The translations under genes and the position numbers were made by a program. The notes under the pieces are model-generated. The model saw only the letters and a list, made by a program, of their open reading frames with translations. It made no database searches and had not been told where the DNA came from. Source: Botrytis cinerea B05.10 (lineage: Eukaryota; Ascomycota; Leotiomycetes; Helotiales; Sclerotiniaceae). From it: a stretch of DNA of 64,000 nucleotides. Below, in pieces: positions 1 to 11,550 of the stretch; position 1 is the stretch's first letter; every line of letters starts with the position of its first letter. The stretch lies in the NCBI RefSeq assembly GCF_000143535.2, contig NC_037312.1, forward strand, positions 1,364,001 through 1,428,000, in the 5' to 3' direction.

Positions 1-719
1 GCAAATACGAATGCAGTGACTGCATATTTAGTCATGGGCTGTGTAACAGTGAGGTATAGAAGCAATGGAGAAGTAGAATTAGAATGGGAGGGCAACATGT
101 TGAATGATGGGATTGCGGATGCCATCATGGCGGTGTTATATTCGGTGGAAAGTAGTCCAGCTGCTGTTAAACGTATGTTCTTCAACTCTATCCTCTTACC
201 CCTTTTTTTCTCCTCGTTAATCTTATCGTACCTCTTACCCTTTCTCAATACTAACACTTCCTAGAATCTGCAAGCAAATCCCCCCACTCACACTCTCACT
301 CCCCACCAGCCCGCAACCTGCACGCGCACCTAACCCCCACCGAACGTCTCGAACGCCTCTTCATGTTTCTGGAAGCCCAGTTCGGCGCCGACAATCTCGT
401 CCCCATAACCACTCCCCGTCTATCCACCGGAATTCCATCTCCCTCCTCCTCCCCCTCTATATCCTCCGATATCAAACCTTCTTCCCCCTCCGATCCGGAA
501 ACCTCTGAATCTTCAGAAACGTACGCCCAGGAAAAAGAACTCGCTCGTCTTCATAAACTCGGTATTCCCGTCCCGGGTATCGAAATCAAGGTCGATAAGA
601 TGGTGGCGAAGGTATGGTTGGAGGATTTGGATGTCGAGTGCGCGAATCGGGTATTTGGGGAGAGGGTGAGAGCTGTAGTGGAGAGGGCTGTAGAGGTTAC
701 AGCGCCATTGTGGGGTTGA
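1..719 (+). CDS. YSH1: Endoribonuclease YSH1 (CPSF-73 homologue), C-terminal part, 5' end outside window
   Basis: This is the 3' end of the nuclear endonuclease that cuts pre-mRNA at the poly(A) site within the cleavage and polyadenylation factor. About 208 residues are present, open from base 1. An intron at 173-264 (GTATGT donor, CTAAC branch site at 251, TAG acceptor) joins the helix-rich stretch LNDGIADAIMAVLYSVESSP to the final domain in phase 1. The last exon ends with the family hallmark VWLEDLDVECANRVFGERVR and a terminal TAPLWG. A low-complexity Pro/Ser linker (encoded at about 400-510) sits between the conserved blocks. The metallo-beta-lactamase and beta-CASP domains lie upstream of the window, so the identification rests on the C-terminal domain only. 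It is convergent with GUT1. Confidence 0.85.
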
Positions 720-1864
720 GTTGAGGAAGACGGTTGGAGATGGATAGGGTCCTCTTGATTTGAGAGATATCGGAAATTGGAAAGGGAAAGGAAAAAGGCA
801 TAATAGATAAAGTTGGGATGAGGATGAGGATCAAGAATCACCAACTTGCACAACTGCGATATTTGAGAGAAGGATACATAGAGAATCTGACTAGGTAGTA
901 GATAGAAAGCTTCCCGAGTCTTTATAAGAGCCCTTCAAAAAATGAATGAATAAATATATAAATAAACAAACGCACAATCAATCCCGTCTACCCACACATC
1001 CGCCCAAATCTCTGCCACAAACCCCAAATCTCCCCCCTCGCTTCACTCTCGTAATCTTATAATTTCCAGTCTCGGCAACCACATATAGATTAAATATACT
1101 TGACTTTATTTTTCCTACTCTTTCCTCGTATATGACAAGATGAAAACAGACTATCGCCTACTTACACAGAGAAATAATATTCATACACACAAATAAATAA
1201 TACACGTATGCTGGCGTAGCATTGATTTTAGATAGGTAGGCAGAAAGAATCGATTAAGAATTTATTACGACTACTAACAAGAATTGATATCACTCCTAAG
1301 AATCCTTCCTTTCCCCTTCATTTCACTTTCCTTTTTCTCTCACGCACTCGCCATAAAAGTAAGATTCATAGGGCACCTTCGCATTCTCATACATTCGTAG
1401 TTCAAAGTTGATTAATTCGCTATCATATTCAACTTCACAATCACAATCACAATACAACAAGTCAACCAAGAAAGTATTTTTTAGAAATTTTTATATTTTA
1501 ATTTTATTTTGAATATTCGTAAACATCATTAAACCACCCCATTATTTCTCTTCTTATATCCCATCCAGAATCGACCAAGCTTCAAGCTCAAGTCGTCATA
1601 TATATGCTAATGCTACAAACAACCTATCCATCGCTAGAAAAGATGCCTAAGATGTATACCACCAAGAACCGCGCGCCAAAACACCCAACACCAAATCCCA
1701 AATCCCAACATTCTGTGCATCTATGCAAGCAACCAATCATCCTGGGGTATATCCACAAATCTTTTTATCTTCATCGCCCCATATTTACCCGCTTCGTAAG
1801 TTGAATTATCCATTATCTCCGTCTCACCCCCATCCCCGTTCACTAGCCTCATGTAATTGGCTGT
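720..1864. other. Intergenic, convergent 3' ends
   Basis: This is the 3'-to-3' interval between YSH1 and GUT1. It is AT-rich, with A/T runs near 1470-1520 and many short ORFs that show no coding signature. No gene is supported here; it most likely holds two 3' UTRs and polyadenylation signals. Confidence 0.6.
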
Positions 1865-3737
1865 TTAGTCAACATCATCATCGTTCTCATCCTCGTTTTG
1901 TAGGACCCATCCCCTGCTCATCTCAACTGCTTGTCCCCATTTCTTGAACATACGAGCAGCCTTTGCTGGCTTGATCTTTGGTTCGAAGATAGTTCTATCG
2001 TCACGATTGATCTCCTTGAGTTCATCAAACTCCTTCCAGATGCCAACTGCGAAACCAGCTGCGATTGCGGCTCCGAGAGCTGTGGTTTCGCGCATAACGG
2101 GTCTGTTGATTGGGATGTTGAGAACATCGGCTTGTGTTTGCATGCAAAGGTCAGAGTTGGACATGCCACCATCGACAGCAAGTCCTTCCAACTTGTGTCC
2201 AGAATCCTTCTCCATAGCATCAAGGATGGCTTTGGTTTGGAAACAGGTAGCTTCAAGGGTAGCACGGGCAATGTGGCCACGTTGTGTGTGTTGAGTAACA
2301 CCAAAAAGTGTTCCCTTGGCATCATCAATCCAGTATGGAGCGAATAAACCAGAGAAAGCAGTAACAAATACTACACCTCCGTTGTCATCAACAGTCTCTG
2401 CCAATTCAGTGATTTTGCTTGAATGTGCAATGAATCCCAAGTTGTTCATCAAGAACTTGACACCGGAACCTGCAACAGCAATGCTACCCTCAAGAGCATA
2501 AACTGGTTTTCTGCCATTGCCAAAATCGTATGCGACAGTAGCCAAAAGACCATATTTGGATACTACAGGCTTGTCACCAACGTTGTAGAGAAGGAAACAA
2601 CCAGTTCCGTATGTGTTCTTTGCATGGCCAGGCTTGAAGCCGCATTGACCGACCAAGGCGGATGATTGATCTCCAAGACAGCCAGTGATTTTGGTGCCTT
2701 CGAGAGCACCGTAGGCCATCTTACCAAAAGCTTCCTTGTCTGAGGAAGGAACGATTTTTGGAAGGGTGACGTTTTTTCTGTCAAGTTGGAAGAAGTTGAG
2801 GAGTTTGTCGTCGTATTGTAATGTGTGAAGGTTCATGAACATAGTTCTGGAAGCATTTGTGGTATCTGTGACGTGAACACCACCTTCCTTTCCTCCATTG
2901 AGTTTGTAGATCAGCCAAGAGTCGACTGTTCCAAAAGATAATCTGCCTTCATCGTATGCGTTCTTGATAGCTTCAACGTTTCGGTACATCCACATGAGCT
3001 TAACGCTGGCAGGGTATGTAGAGAGTGGCAGACCACACAATTGGAGGATCTCATCTGCGCCTTCTGAATCCTTGAGCTCGCGTACAAGAGCGGTGGTTCG
3101 GGTATCAGCCCAAACAACGGCGTTGTACAATGGTTCTCCAGTGATTGTGTCCCAACAGATAGTTGTTTCACGTTGGTTGGTAATTCCAATAGCTTTGATG
3201 TCGGACTTCTTGTGTCCTAATTCGAGGAATTTTTCTGTTGCCTTCTCTACGCACTCATCGACAGAGTTGACCAATTCTTGAGGATCATGCTCATGCCATC
3301 TGCGAAAAGAATACTGTTAGCTTGTGTAACTGATAGGTAGAATGGTAGAATAAAGCTTACCCAGACTCGGGGTACATGTTCTCGAATTCATGCTGGTGCA
3401 TGGCTACAGGTTGCCCCTGTCCATTGAAGATGATGAATCTTGTGGAGGTTGTGCCTTGGTCAATGCTACCAATGAACCACTGTCTTTGTTCTTCCTCCTC
3501 GGTTTGAGTCAAATCCTCTGGAAGATGTGCTTTAGTTTGTTCGATGTGCTCGATGTATTCGGCATCTTCTGTTCTTGGCGCCTCAATGTTTCTGTATTCT
3601 GCGTCTCTTCTGTATTTGTAACTATCGATATCACTGTGTGATATCGAGGGCGGTGGTGTTGGATGCATCATCATGATGGGAATGTGTATGTGTGTGAAGC
3701 GATATAAAAATAAGACAATAGGTATAGTTGAAAGCAA
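1865..3737 (-). CDS. GUT1: Glycerol kinase
   Basis: FGGY-family kinase that phosphorylates glycerol with ATP to glycerol 3-phosphate, the entry step of glycerol use and a source of glycerolipid backbone. Two exons (3737-3361 and 3299-1865) are joined across an intron with donor GTAAGC and acceptor GCAG; the junction restores the ESG-WHEHDP motif in phase 2. Seen in the protein: the ATP-binding start GSIDQGTTSTRFIIF, the active-site block NQRETT, CLGDQSSALVGQ, and the FGGY C-terminal signature around DGGMSNSDLCMQTQ and RETTALGAAIAAG. The length is about 603 residues. About 85 residues precede the kinase fold; this extension includes a hydrophobic start and then an acidic stretch. A downstream Met cluster (MMM, residues 22-24) is an equally good start. 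The protein ends in an acidic DENDDDVD tail. Confidence 0.95.
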
Positions 3738-6700
3738 GGCTTGATGCGGGAGTACTGTGAAAGTGAAGCGCGAAGAAATGATTCTTAAGAAGTGTTTGTT
3801 GGTTTGTATGAGGAGGATGAAATCGAGGGGGGATATGTTGGAGTTATAAAACTTTGGGGGAGTAGTGGAGGTGGGGCATGAAGGAGGCTTTGTTGCGGTC
3901 CTGCGGGAAGGAAGAGTACGGAGTAAGCGCGAGGGGAGAACTCGCTAGTATGACATGCTAAGGATTTGATGGAGGTAGACCGTATGTGGAGGGGCTAGAT
4001 AGAGGAAAGGTAGAAGGGGTGTTACGGGAAAAAGATCAACCAAGTTGAACCAAGACGTTTTAGGAATATCTCACCGTTACTCGCAGTCTCGTACCAAGTA
4101 ACTAAAGGCGGAAACTTGATATTCCAGTTCCATGCAATTAAATTCGCTTTCTTTTACTCCAGTAAAAGATCCTTACTATAAAATTTCGATTGTCGATGGC
4201 ACCTCGTCGGAAGTTCCGTTCTTCCTTGGTGTACCAGATGAAGCGGGGGCCCCTCTTTCTAGGTCACTTGGGACCTGGGTCATCTTTTTTTTTAATTATT
4301 TTGGTACGAATTTAAATGCACGGATGAAGATGGGAAATATCGATCCCGCGCAGCCAAGTGGTGGAGAGTAGTCATTAGCACTCCCTAAGCATAGCATTAG
4401 CATTGGCATAGGTTGGCAAACCACGGCAGATTGGCAGATTGGTTGGAATGGAGAGACGCCAACGTTAAGTTAAGTCGATTAAGAAAAGTATCGAATCTCT
4501 TAAACTTTTTAATCCCAATCCGGTATCAATTTACTCCAAGCTAGAGTAGAAAGGAGCTAGATTCCATTTTAGACAATCCACAAGAACCATGTAAACCCTC
4601 TGCACAGAACACCGCAGAACACGCAGAACACGATCCATTTTCCAGGGCGACATGTGACGGGACAGATGATCAACAAAAATTCATGGAGGGAGTTCCGGTA
4701 ACAGTGGGGAATTGTGAAGGGGAAAATGTATGGGAATCGGACACTGCGAGCACTTGGAAATAAAGCTACGAGGACAGTCACTTGACTTATAAAGGCAACA
4801 AAAGATCGAGTTACTACTGAATAAATACTAGACGGAAACTAGTTGTCAAATAGTCATAACGTTAAAATGACTAAGTTATGAAGTCAACCATTTAGGTGCT
4901 AATTGGGTATCTCGATGCTCTATTAAGTTCTTACTTTCTTGACGCCAATAACCGGTGTTATCTTTCCGTTCATTCGTTATTCTCCATTTCGCCCTCTATT
5001 CTTCCTCAGCCCACTTTCTCTACTCTGTATGAGATTTCTTCCAGACACCAATATGAAACTGCAAAATGGCTATGTACACCAAAAGCTGGCTGGCTCGCTG
5101 GCTGATTCATTGAACTGGCTGGCCTTTTCACCCCAATGTTCGAGGCGTGTTCTATGAAAACGGAAGAATTATTTCCGTCCTATGAAGTTGAATGATTGGA
5201 ATTATGCCGCCCGGTGGTTCGTCACCCTATAGAAATATCCATGCACTTTCCTCGAGTAGAATGAGTTGAAAAGACCTAGGTGGAAAGTCTATTAGGAGAC
5301 TAGAGTCACCCTTCAAGTCCGTCCTTTGAATAGGAAAGAGATCTGTGCTCTTCTGTCTACTTAGGTACTTCCGTTGCATCCATGTTTGCATTTGCATTTG
5401 CATTTGCATTTACGGAGTAGAGTGTGGTGGTGTACAGTTCACAAAGCATACTAGAGCTAGTACCTACAGTAGTTACATCGTGCACATGGAGTTTCTTCTC
5501 ATCATCCATGTTTTCGGTTTGCATACTTTGGGCTCCAGCATCCATATCGCCCTCCACTTATTTTTACGAGGAAGCTGTTTTAGCTCGTTGAGATCTCATC
5601 GATTTGCTAATGTAGCTGCTAATGCTAATGCTCATGCTAATGCGAAAAGCTCATGCTGATTGATGCTGATGCTTTACCGGTATCGCCTTGACAGGTCTCT
5701 CCCAGCAGAATATCTGATCACGATCCATGACATTACATGTGGCTGAGTTTACTTGAGGCGCTATGGTGGGGGATTCGACTGCAAATCTGCAAATCTTCTG
5801 TCCTTACAGAATTGGCAACGTCAACATAAACGAATCGAAACATTGTTGGAAACGGCGCAACCAAGTCTTATCTTTCTGCCTTGGAAATGATATCACGTTT
5901 CTTAGGTTATGATGAAATTCCAATTGACCATCTTTCAATCATCGAGAAGTTCGGAATCACATATCTCGATCGCCGGTATAGATACATCATGCCCCCATTG
6001 TTTTCCAAAGTCATCGAGCTCAGATACATCATATACCATCATATATCATCATATATCATCATGCAATTAACTTGAATTGAGATACATCCATTTTATGTCA
6101 TCAATGAATTCATAATGATGAAAAGGATCTACTCACATGAATATCACGACACTTGTTGCGTACGTACTCACTGACAACACATTTATCTCGGCATTCTTAA
6201 TTCTGTGGCCAAAAATCCCATTTTCTTCTCACAATGGTATCCCCTCTTCCCCCCACAAAATTGACTGTGATCAATCTCTCTTTTTCTACGGAACTTTTTT
6301 CACTTTTTTCTCAGAAAAATCTCACGATGCACGACTCAAGGTCTACCCCTTTTTCACCCCAAAAAAAACTAAAATTGCTCTCGTGCCCAAAAAGTATTGT
6401 CCACCCAGCACAGTCCAGTTCCTCGCGTCTACTCTGTTAATCCAACTCCGAGGTTCCAAGATGGAATTTCAAACTACGACAGTTGCAAAAACAGAAAAGA
6501 AGGAAAGGCGATCTATCTGACTGTCAATATTGTTGAAACCCACCAGAGGCTAGGACCGAGACAACAAAGGTATTCGACCACAGCCTCGCCCATATATCAA
6601 TGTCCAAACATTACAAACCATCTCTACTCCGAGACTCATTCCGCCCCGCCCGTCTAGTTTCCAATTTCCTACCTGAACACTGACCAGTCCAGCCCCCCTC

Positions 6701-9030
6701 TCCAGGCTCCAAGTGGTTTGGGGGCAAAAGGTTGCATTGGGACATCCGACGGGATTTCCTGATACGACTTAACGTCCTTTTCTACAATTAGACTTTTTAA
6801 CCTTTTGGTTCTATTCCTGGAGAAACGCCAACAGAAACAGAAACACATCAATCAAATCCAAAATTGAATGCCGGAGTACCGATACGATACAAGTATTGGA
6901 ACCAAAGACCGTGCAGTCGTGCATAGTAGTGCACGCTCATCTGTTTACACCTTAATAGGTAATTCCAGTCAAAAGGCATGGGACTGAGTCCGCGGATAAG
7001 CATTTAAGTATCCATCTACTTACTTTCACCCCACAAGACCACCCTTCTAGAACAATGTTGATCGGTTTATGAACCCCTTTCGAGTCTCATCACCGGCGAC
7101 CCCCCAACCAAAAATTCTTATCCGTCGCGGAAAAGGTCACGATGTCAATTTCTAGCTTCATGTTTGTCTCTTTCACAGCTGCACAGACTTCTGCACCCTG
7201 GATATCACAGACTTTGCAGGGCATCTTGTACTTCTCACCCATCTTGGTACCTGACTACCACCTTATTTTCCTACCCAAAATCTAACTTCTAAGACACGCC
7301 CACTCCAACTCACATACAAACAGACGATCGAAATATTTTTTTCCAGAGATACAGCATGCACCATCTTAGTTACATACCACGTACAATCAGCATGTGTGGT
7401 AGCAATATGCAACATGCAATGCAAGACACGCATTTCAAAAATCGAACACCCTTCAAAGATTCGAGACTGTGCACCGCATACTCTGCAACGTATCCAGACT
7501 ACGAGTCGATATAAAAATAAAATGAAGAAAAATAAATCGCCTCCTTTCTAGACCTTTCGCAAAAAAAAAAAATGCATCTTTCCCCACATCTTCAAAACAT
7601 TATCTGTTGCTAACATGTGCCCGCGTGAGCATTTATATGGGTATTCTCCTTTTGCATCTATCGCGCAATAATTGAGAATTTCTTAAGATGGACTTTTGCT
7701 TGTCGGCTTGGCAGCTTGCTTCGCCAGCATCTTTGGTAGCGAATTGAAACTTAGAAATCTATACTGTACTCTGTACCGTCCGCTCAGCTTTCTCCAATCT
7801 ATCATACGATGTGTACGCATAGTTCAAATCAAAATCCATGAGTATTCAATTAATAAGGTTACATACCGCTCCCTCGTAAAGCATAAACCACCCAACCAAA
7901 AACTACTGTACACCTAATCCTACCCTTCCGGCCTTAGCATTCGCAAAAGCACAAAGTGAACAAAGCTCTGCAGAAACCTAGATAGAGACATACCTATGCA
8001 TGGGGATTCGCAATCCCTCCGTCTCATCCCATCCCTTTATCTTTCTTCATCTGCCTGCTTCACCGACAGAAGATATGCACCGGATCCCACAATGTTGCCA
8101 CATCCCTAGGCAAATCGTAAAAAAATAAAATAAAAAATTAATATTTTTTTACTTTTATCAATTTTAGTTGGGATGGTAATCAGTTCGAGCTATCGCCTCT
8201 AATAATTCTATTAGTGAAGCGAAGCGAGAGCGTGGGATGCGCATGGGGCAAATCGTTAGCGTGTATTTTCGAGCAATGTTGTATCGCCCACCTTTTGGAG
8301 AGGGGAAATCTCACGATGTTTTTTTTTTCTTCTCTTTTTTCTCTTGGGCGTGAGATGAGGTGCGATGAGACGGTTTGGTGTTGTGTTGTGTTGTGGTCAC
8401 CGGGAAGGCATTTTGGGAGGGTTCGGCACGGCGGTGTGTGTTTTTGCATATTTTAATGTTATTTAATTCACATCAATCGTAAAAAATAATACATGCAGAT
8501 AGTAACATTCATGTTTGATTTCTCTATTTCTGAATGATGTTTTTCACCCCTCTCTTCCTCTCTCTTTTCCATCCCATCTCATCCCATCGACACGATTCTC
8601 ATGTATATTTTTAACATTCTCGCCCGCATAGAATAAGTTCTAGACATTCATCTCTTGTGCATTAATGTCAAAGCTTTTTTGTGCTGGTCTCTGATAGGAT
8701 AGGTCGATTCTACGGCCGCGGGGAATCCGGCACTAGTCCGGATTGGGATTGCGTGAGGAGGATATCGATAACACGAGATGGATGGATATAGATATAATGG
8801 TGTTTGTGTTTATGTTTGGATTTGGGTTTTGGTCTTGGTTTTGCTTCGGCTCTGGGTTGGGGTTGGCGAATCCACTGCGGGATCTAGATGAGGAGCGGCG
8901 CTTGCTGTTGTTTATTTATTTATATTTATTTGTTTATTTATTTAATAGATGGCCCGGTGGGTGGGAGAGACTTCGAGCTTGGAAGGTGGTAGGTGTACAG
9001 GTGCGTTTTTGCTGAGCTCAAGCCTAGATA
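3738..9030. other. Gene-poor region with low-complexity DNA
   Basis: This is the first part of a block of nearly 10 kb between GUT1 and het-c. Short ORFs occur on both strands, but none has a recognisable domain, a consistent splice structure or a plausible continuation. Visible features are a (TTTGCA)n run at 5385-5411, TGCTAA-type repeats at 5605-5645, TATCATCA repeats near 6030-6065 and a TTTA-type run at about 8906-8947. The GUT1 promoter must lie at its left edge. I see no gene. Confidence 0.6.
5385..5411. repeat. Hexanucleotide microsatellite (TTTGCA)n
   Basis: Four and a half perfect copies of TTTGCA occur in intergenic DNA. Simple repeat; no function inferred. Confidence 0.85.
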
Positions 9031-9035
9031 CATAC

Positions 9036-9565
9036 ATGGCTAGGGTCTAGCATGGCATGGACTGGAGCTTGAGGGTGTGGGATGGCAAGGCACAGTCGGG
9101 TATGTCTTGCATATAAGGAGGCGATGGGCCCAGAGCCGTTGTGATATCTGTACTATAACGGTATGCTTGCTTGGCCGTTTACTTGGCCGCCCCCTTGCTC
9201 TGGCTTGGATGTACATGTAGCTAGGTTCTAGCATGTTATATGTGAGCGGGAGCTCGAGGGGGGTGGCGAGGAGTAGGGATGGTTGAGTATGTCTTGCATA
9301 TAAGGAGGTGAGGGCGGGAGGCTCTCAAAACATCTGTACTATAGTATAGTATGCTATGCGCTTGACCGCCGCCTTGTTGTGGCGTGTGCTGTGTATAGAT
9401 GCACAAAGCTTGGATGTATACTAGCAGGCTATGCTATGTGCCGGAGATGAGGGACGGGTAGGTATGTCGTGCATACACGATGGCGAGAGATGAGTATGGC
9501 ATCTGATCTAGGTATATAACACGTGCCTGGCTGCTTATTTGCCTGCTTGCGTGTTTGCTTGGCTG
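9036..9565. repeat. Degenerate tandem repeat, about 180 bp unit, three copies
   Basis: Three diverged copies can be aligned by eye. The block CTAGGGTCTAGCATGG at 9040 returns as CTAGGTTCTAGCATGT at 9221 and in weaker form near 9420. The block GTATGTCTTGCATATAAGG at 9100 returns at 9287 and, with changes, at 9462. Each copy then has a stretch like ATCTGTACTATA followed by GCTTGRCCG. Spacing is about 175-187 bp. Many differences between copies are transitions, which suggests an old tandem duplication that has mutated heavily. No ORF spans it. Confidence 0.7.
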
Positions 9566-9939
9566 CTTGCTTGATCTTGTTTGTTCTCGTTTGGTGGTCT
9601 CATCCCCCATCTGTCGGGTTCGGTATCAAGCTTGAAGAAGATTCGTGGATGTAAGGTCGGGGATTCATTGCCTTTCGGAAGTCGAGTCTGACAATGAAAG
9701 GCATGGGCTTCCAGAACTTCATCCGAACTCAATATTCATAATACTGGGCTGGGTGATAGCGCCCTGAACATCGAATTTGTTTCCAATCTGTAGTCCAGAT
9801 CATGAGATGAGATGCTCTAGTATCATCTCCAATCCCTTCAATTATACCTTGGCCTTGCTGTTTAAGATGTTTAAGCTCGGGGGCGAGTAATAGATATGAG
9901 GCGGATATCGGCTCGGTTTATGTGGATGACGAGAAGTGT

Positions 9940-10485
9940 CTTGTTTGGTATGATCTAGTGACGAGATTGTTGAGATTTTGGTGGAGGAGAGACGATACAA
10001 CCTGTAAGTGATAGGAGGGTTCGCTTGGATTGTTCGGAAGATGATGAGGTAGTGGAGATTGTTCTGATACGCTCCAGTGACGAATGAATTAAGTGATTCG
10101 ACGGTTTCTGTGGCGATAAGGAAGAGATCTCCTCAATTTTGTGTGCGGATTGTAAAGAAGACGGATTTTTGGCGGTTCATTTGGTATAATTGAGTGACGG
10201 ATTTAGTCGAGTGATTTAACGATATTCAGCAGGCGATAGGAACAAGATTTTCTCTGTTTTATAGGTGATCGTTCGAGTATAGGAGATGATCGAGTGATTC
10301 GACGGTGTCTGGTAAGCGACAGGGAAGAGATCCTCTCGATTTTAAAGATAGCCGGAAGTAAGTGGGTGATTGGTTTGGTATAATCCAGCGACTGATCCTT
10401 CGATTGTATGACATGGATCAAGTGGTTCAACGGTATCTTGCAAGCGATAGGGAACGGCCCTCTCAATTGTTTACATAAAGCGTCG
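9940..10485. repeat. Degenerate tandem repeat, about 80-190 bp spacing, four copies
   Basis: A two-part motif recurs. Part A resembles TTTGGTATAATCCAGTGACG and is seen near 9943, 10062, 10178 and 10371. Part B resembles AAGTGATTCGACGGTNTCTG followed by GCGATAGGGAAGAGATCCTCTCAATTTT; it is seen at 10091, 10208, 10291 and 10420. Copies differ by many substitutions and the spacing varies. The array has no reading frame and is not related in an obvious way to the repeats on either side. Confidence 0.7.
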
Positions 10486-10819
10486 GGCTGACGGCAGGAG
10501 GGTTGGGGAGCATACGGATCAAAGCTACTATAAACTTCAATCATATGTCGGAAGTCTAGACCGGTGCATCATCCGTACGATTTTCCCTTGAATCGGCCAG
10601 AACTCGTTAGATTCTTGAAATTTACGGGATGAATGCTCGTGAATCTCGTAATCTACTTTGCCACAACACCATTATCCAAGAACCGGCAGGTTTGCAGAGC
10701 CTTCAGATGATAATTTCGTCGATCTCTCGCCTTCACCGCGGGGTTGCGTTGTTGGGGAGACCCTCGCGTATGCGCGGCGGTCGTATTCGCGAACACTACC
10801 CGGTTTTAGGTGTCTGGGC

Positions 10820-11195
10820 TCATTGGTCCACTGAAAGGCAAAAGACAGTCCGTGGTAAAGATATCTTTCTGAACAGAGTCTCTTCAAATTTTCCTTCTCT
10901 AACTTCGTCTTCCTCCTCGTCACTATTCTCTCTCGGTATTCCGGCACACGCCTCATCTTTGCTACCATCATCATCCTCGTCCTCCTCCTCTTCTTCCTCT
11001 CCCTCCTCATTTTCCTCATCATCCTCATTCTCGTCTACATTCGTTACATTATCTGCCAATCGTTTTGTTCTATTGGCTTGTCTCTCTGATTCTTCCGCCG
11101 CCTGCCACACGCTCCGCCTCTTTTATTCTCGCATTTGAACCTTGCACTCCTCGGCCATAAGGGTAAGACGTTCAAATTTTAGTTGTCCCATCTTT
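10820..11195 (-). pseudogene. Relic of an acidic, possibly coiled-coil protein gene
   Basis: On the minus strand a reading frame starts near 11190 with a charged, helix-like stretch (MGQLKFERL..MAEECK). It meets one in-frame TAA near 11111-11115 and then continues in the same frame through KRRSVWQAAEESERQ and a long Glu/Asp run to a stop at 10820. The residue pattern before and after the stop is alike, which suggests one broken coding segment rather than two chance ORFs. I do not recognise the family. The acidic run makes Ser-rich shadow ORFs on the plus strand. Chance low-complexity sequence is a real alternative. Confidence 0.35.
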
Positions 11196-11217
11196 TCACT
11201 AGTGAGGAGTATGGATT

Positions 11218-11550
11218 ATCTCGAGATTTTGAATTAGTTTAAGAGGGCGAATTCATTTGAATGTATCAACTAACCTGTGTATATGAACTAGGTTGAATGT
11301 ATGAATTTATTTAATCGTCTGTCTTGTCCTGAGATTTTAAGTCAGTCTCAAAGTACAAATTGTCTTGGGTGTGTGAACTGACTAGAGTGATTAAGTCGGT
11401 CTGAGTATGTTGATTTACTTGAGAAAATAGATCTACTTGGAAGTATGAAAAATCTCGAGAATTCAAGTCAACTTTAAAGTACAAATTGTCCTAAATATAT
11501 GAACTGGCTTAAGAATCTGAAGTAACTTGCAAGTATGATTTTATGTTCGA
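11218..11550. repeat. Degenerate tandem repeat, about 120 bp unit, three copies
   Basis: The segment beginning TGAGATTTTAAGTCAGTCTC and continuing AAAGTACAAATTGTC and TATGAACTG occurs near 11329. It recurs near 11450 as TCGAGAATTCAAGTCAACTT plus AAAGTACAAATTGTCC and TATGAACTGG, and in weaker form near 11219. It lies directly upstream of the acidic-protein relic and seems unrelated to the two neighbouring arrays. Confidence 0.6.

Noticed and set aside
9040..10480. CRISPR-like array
   Set aside because: Repeats are long, strongly diverged and unevenly spaced; there are no short identical repeats with unique spacers and the organism is a fungus.
10629..11138. 169-codon plus-strand ORF rich in serine
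   Set aside because: Its serine runs are the reverse complement of Glu/Asp codon repeats in the minus-strand frame. It has no domain and no splice continuation.
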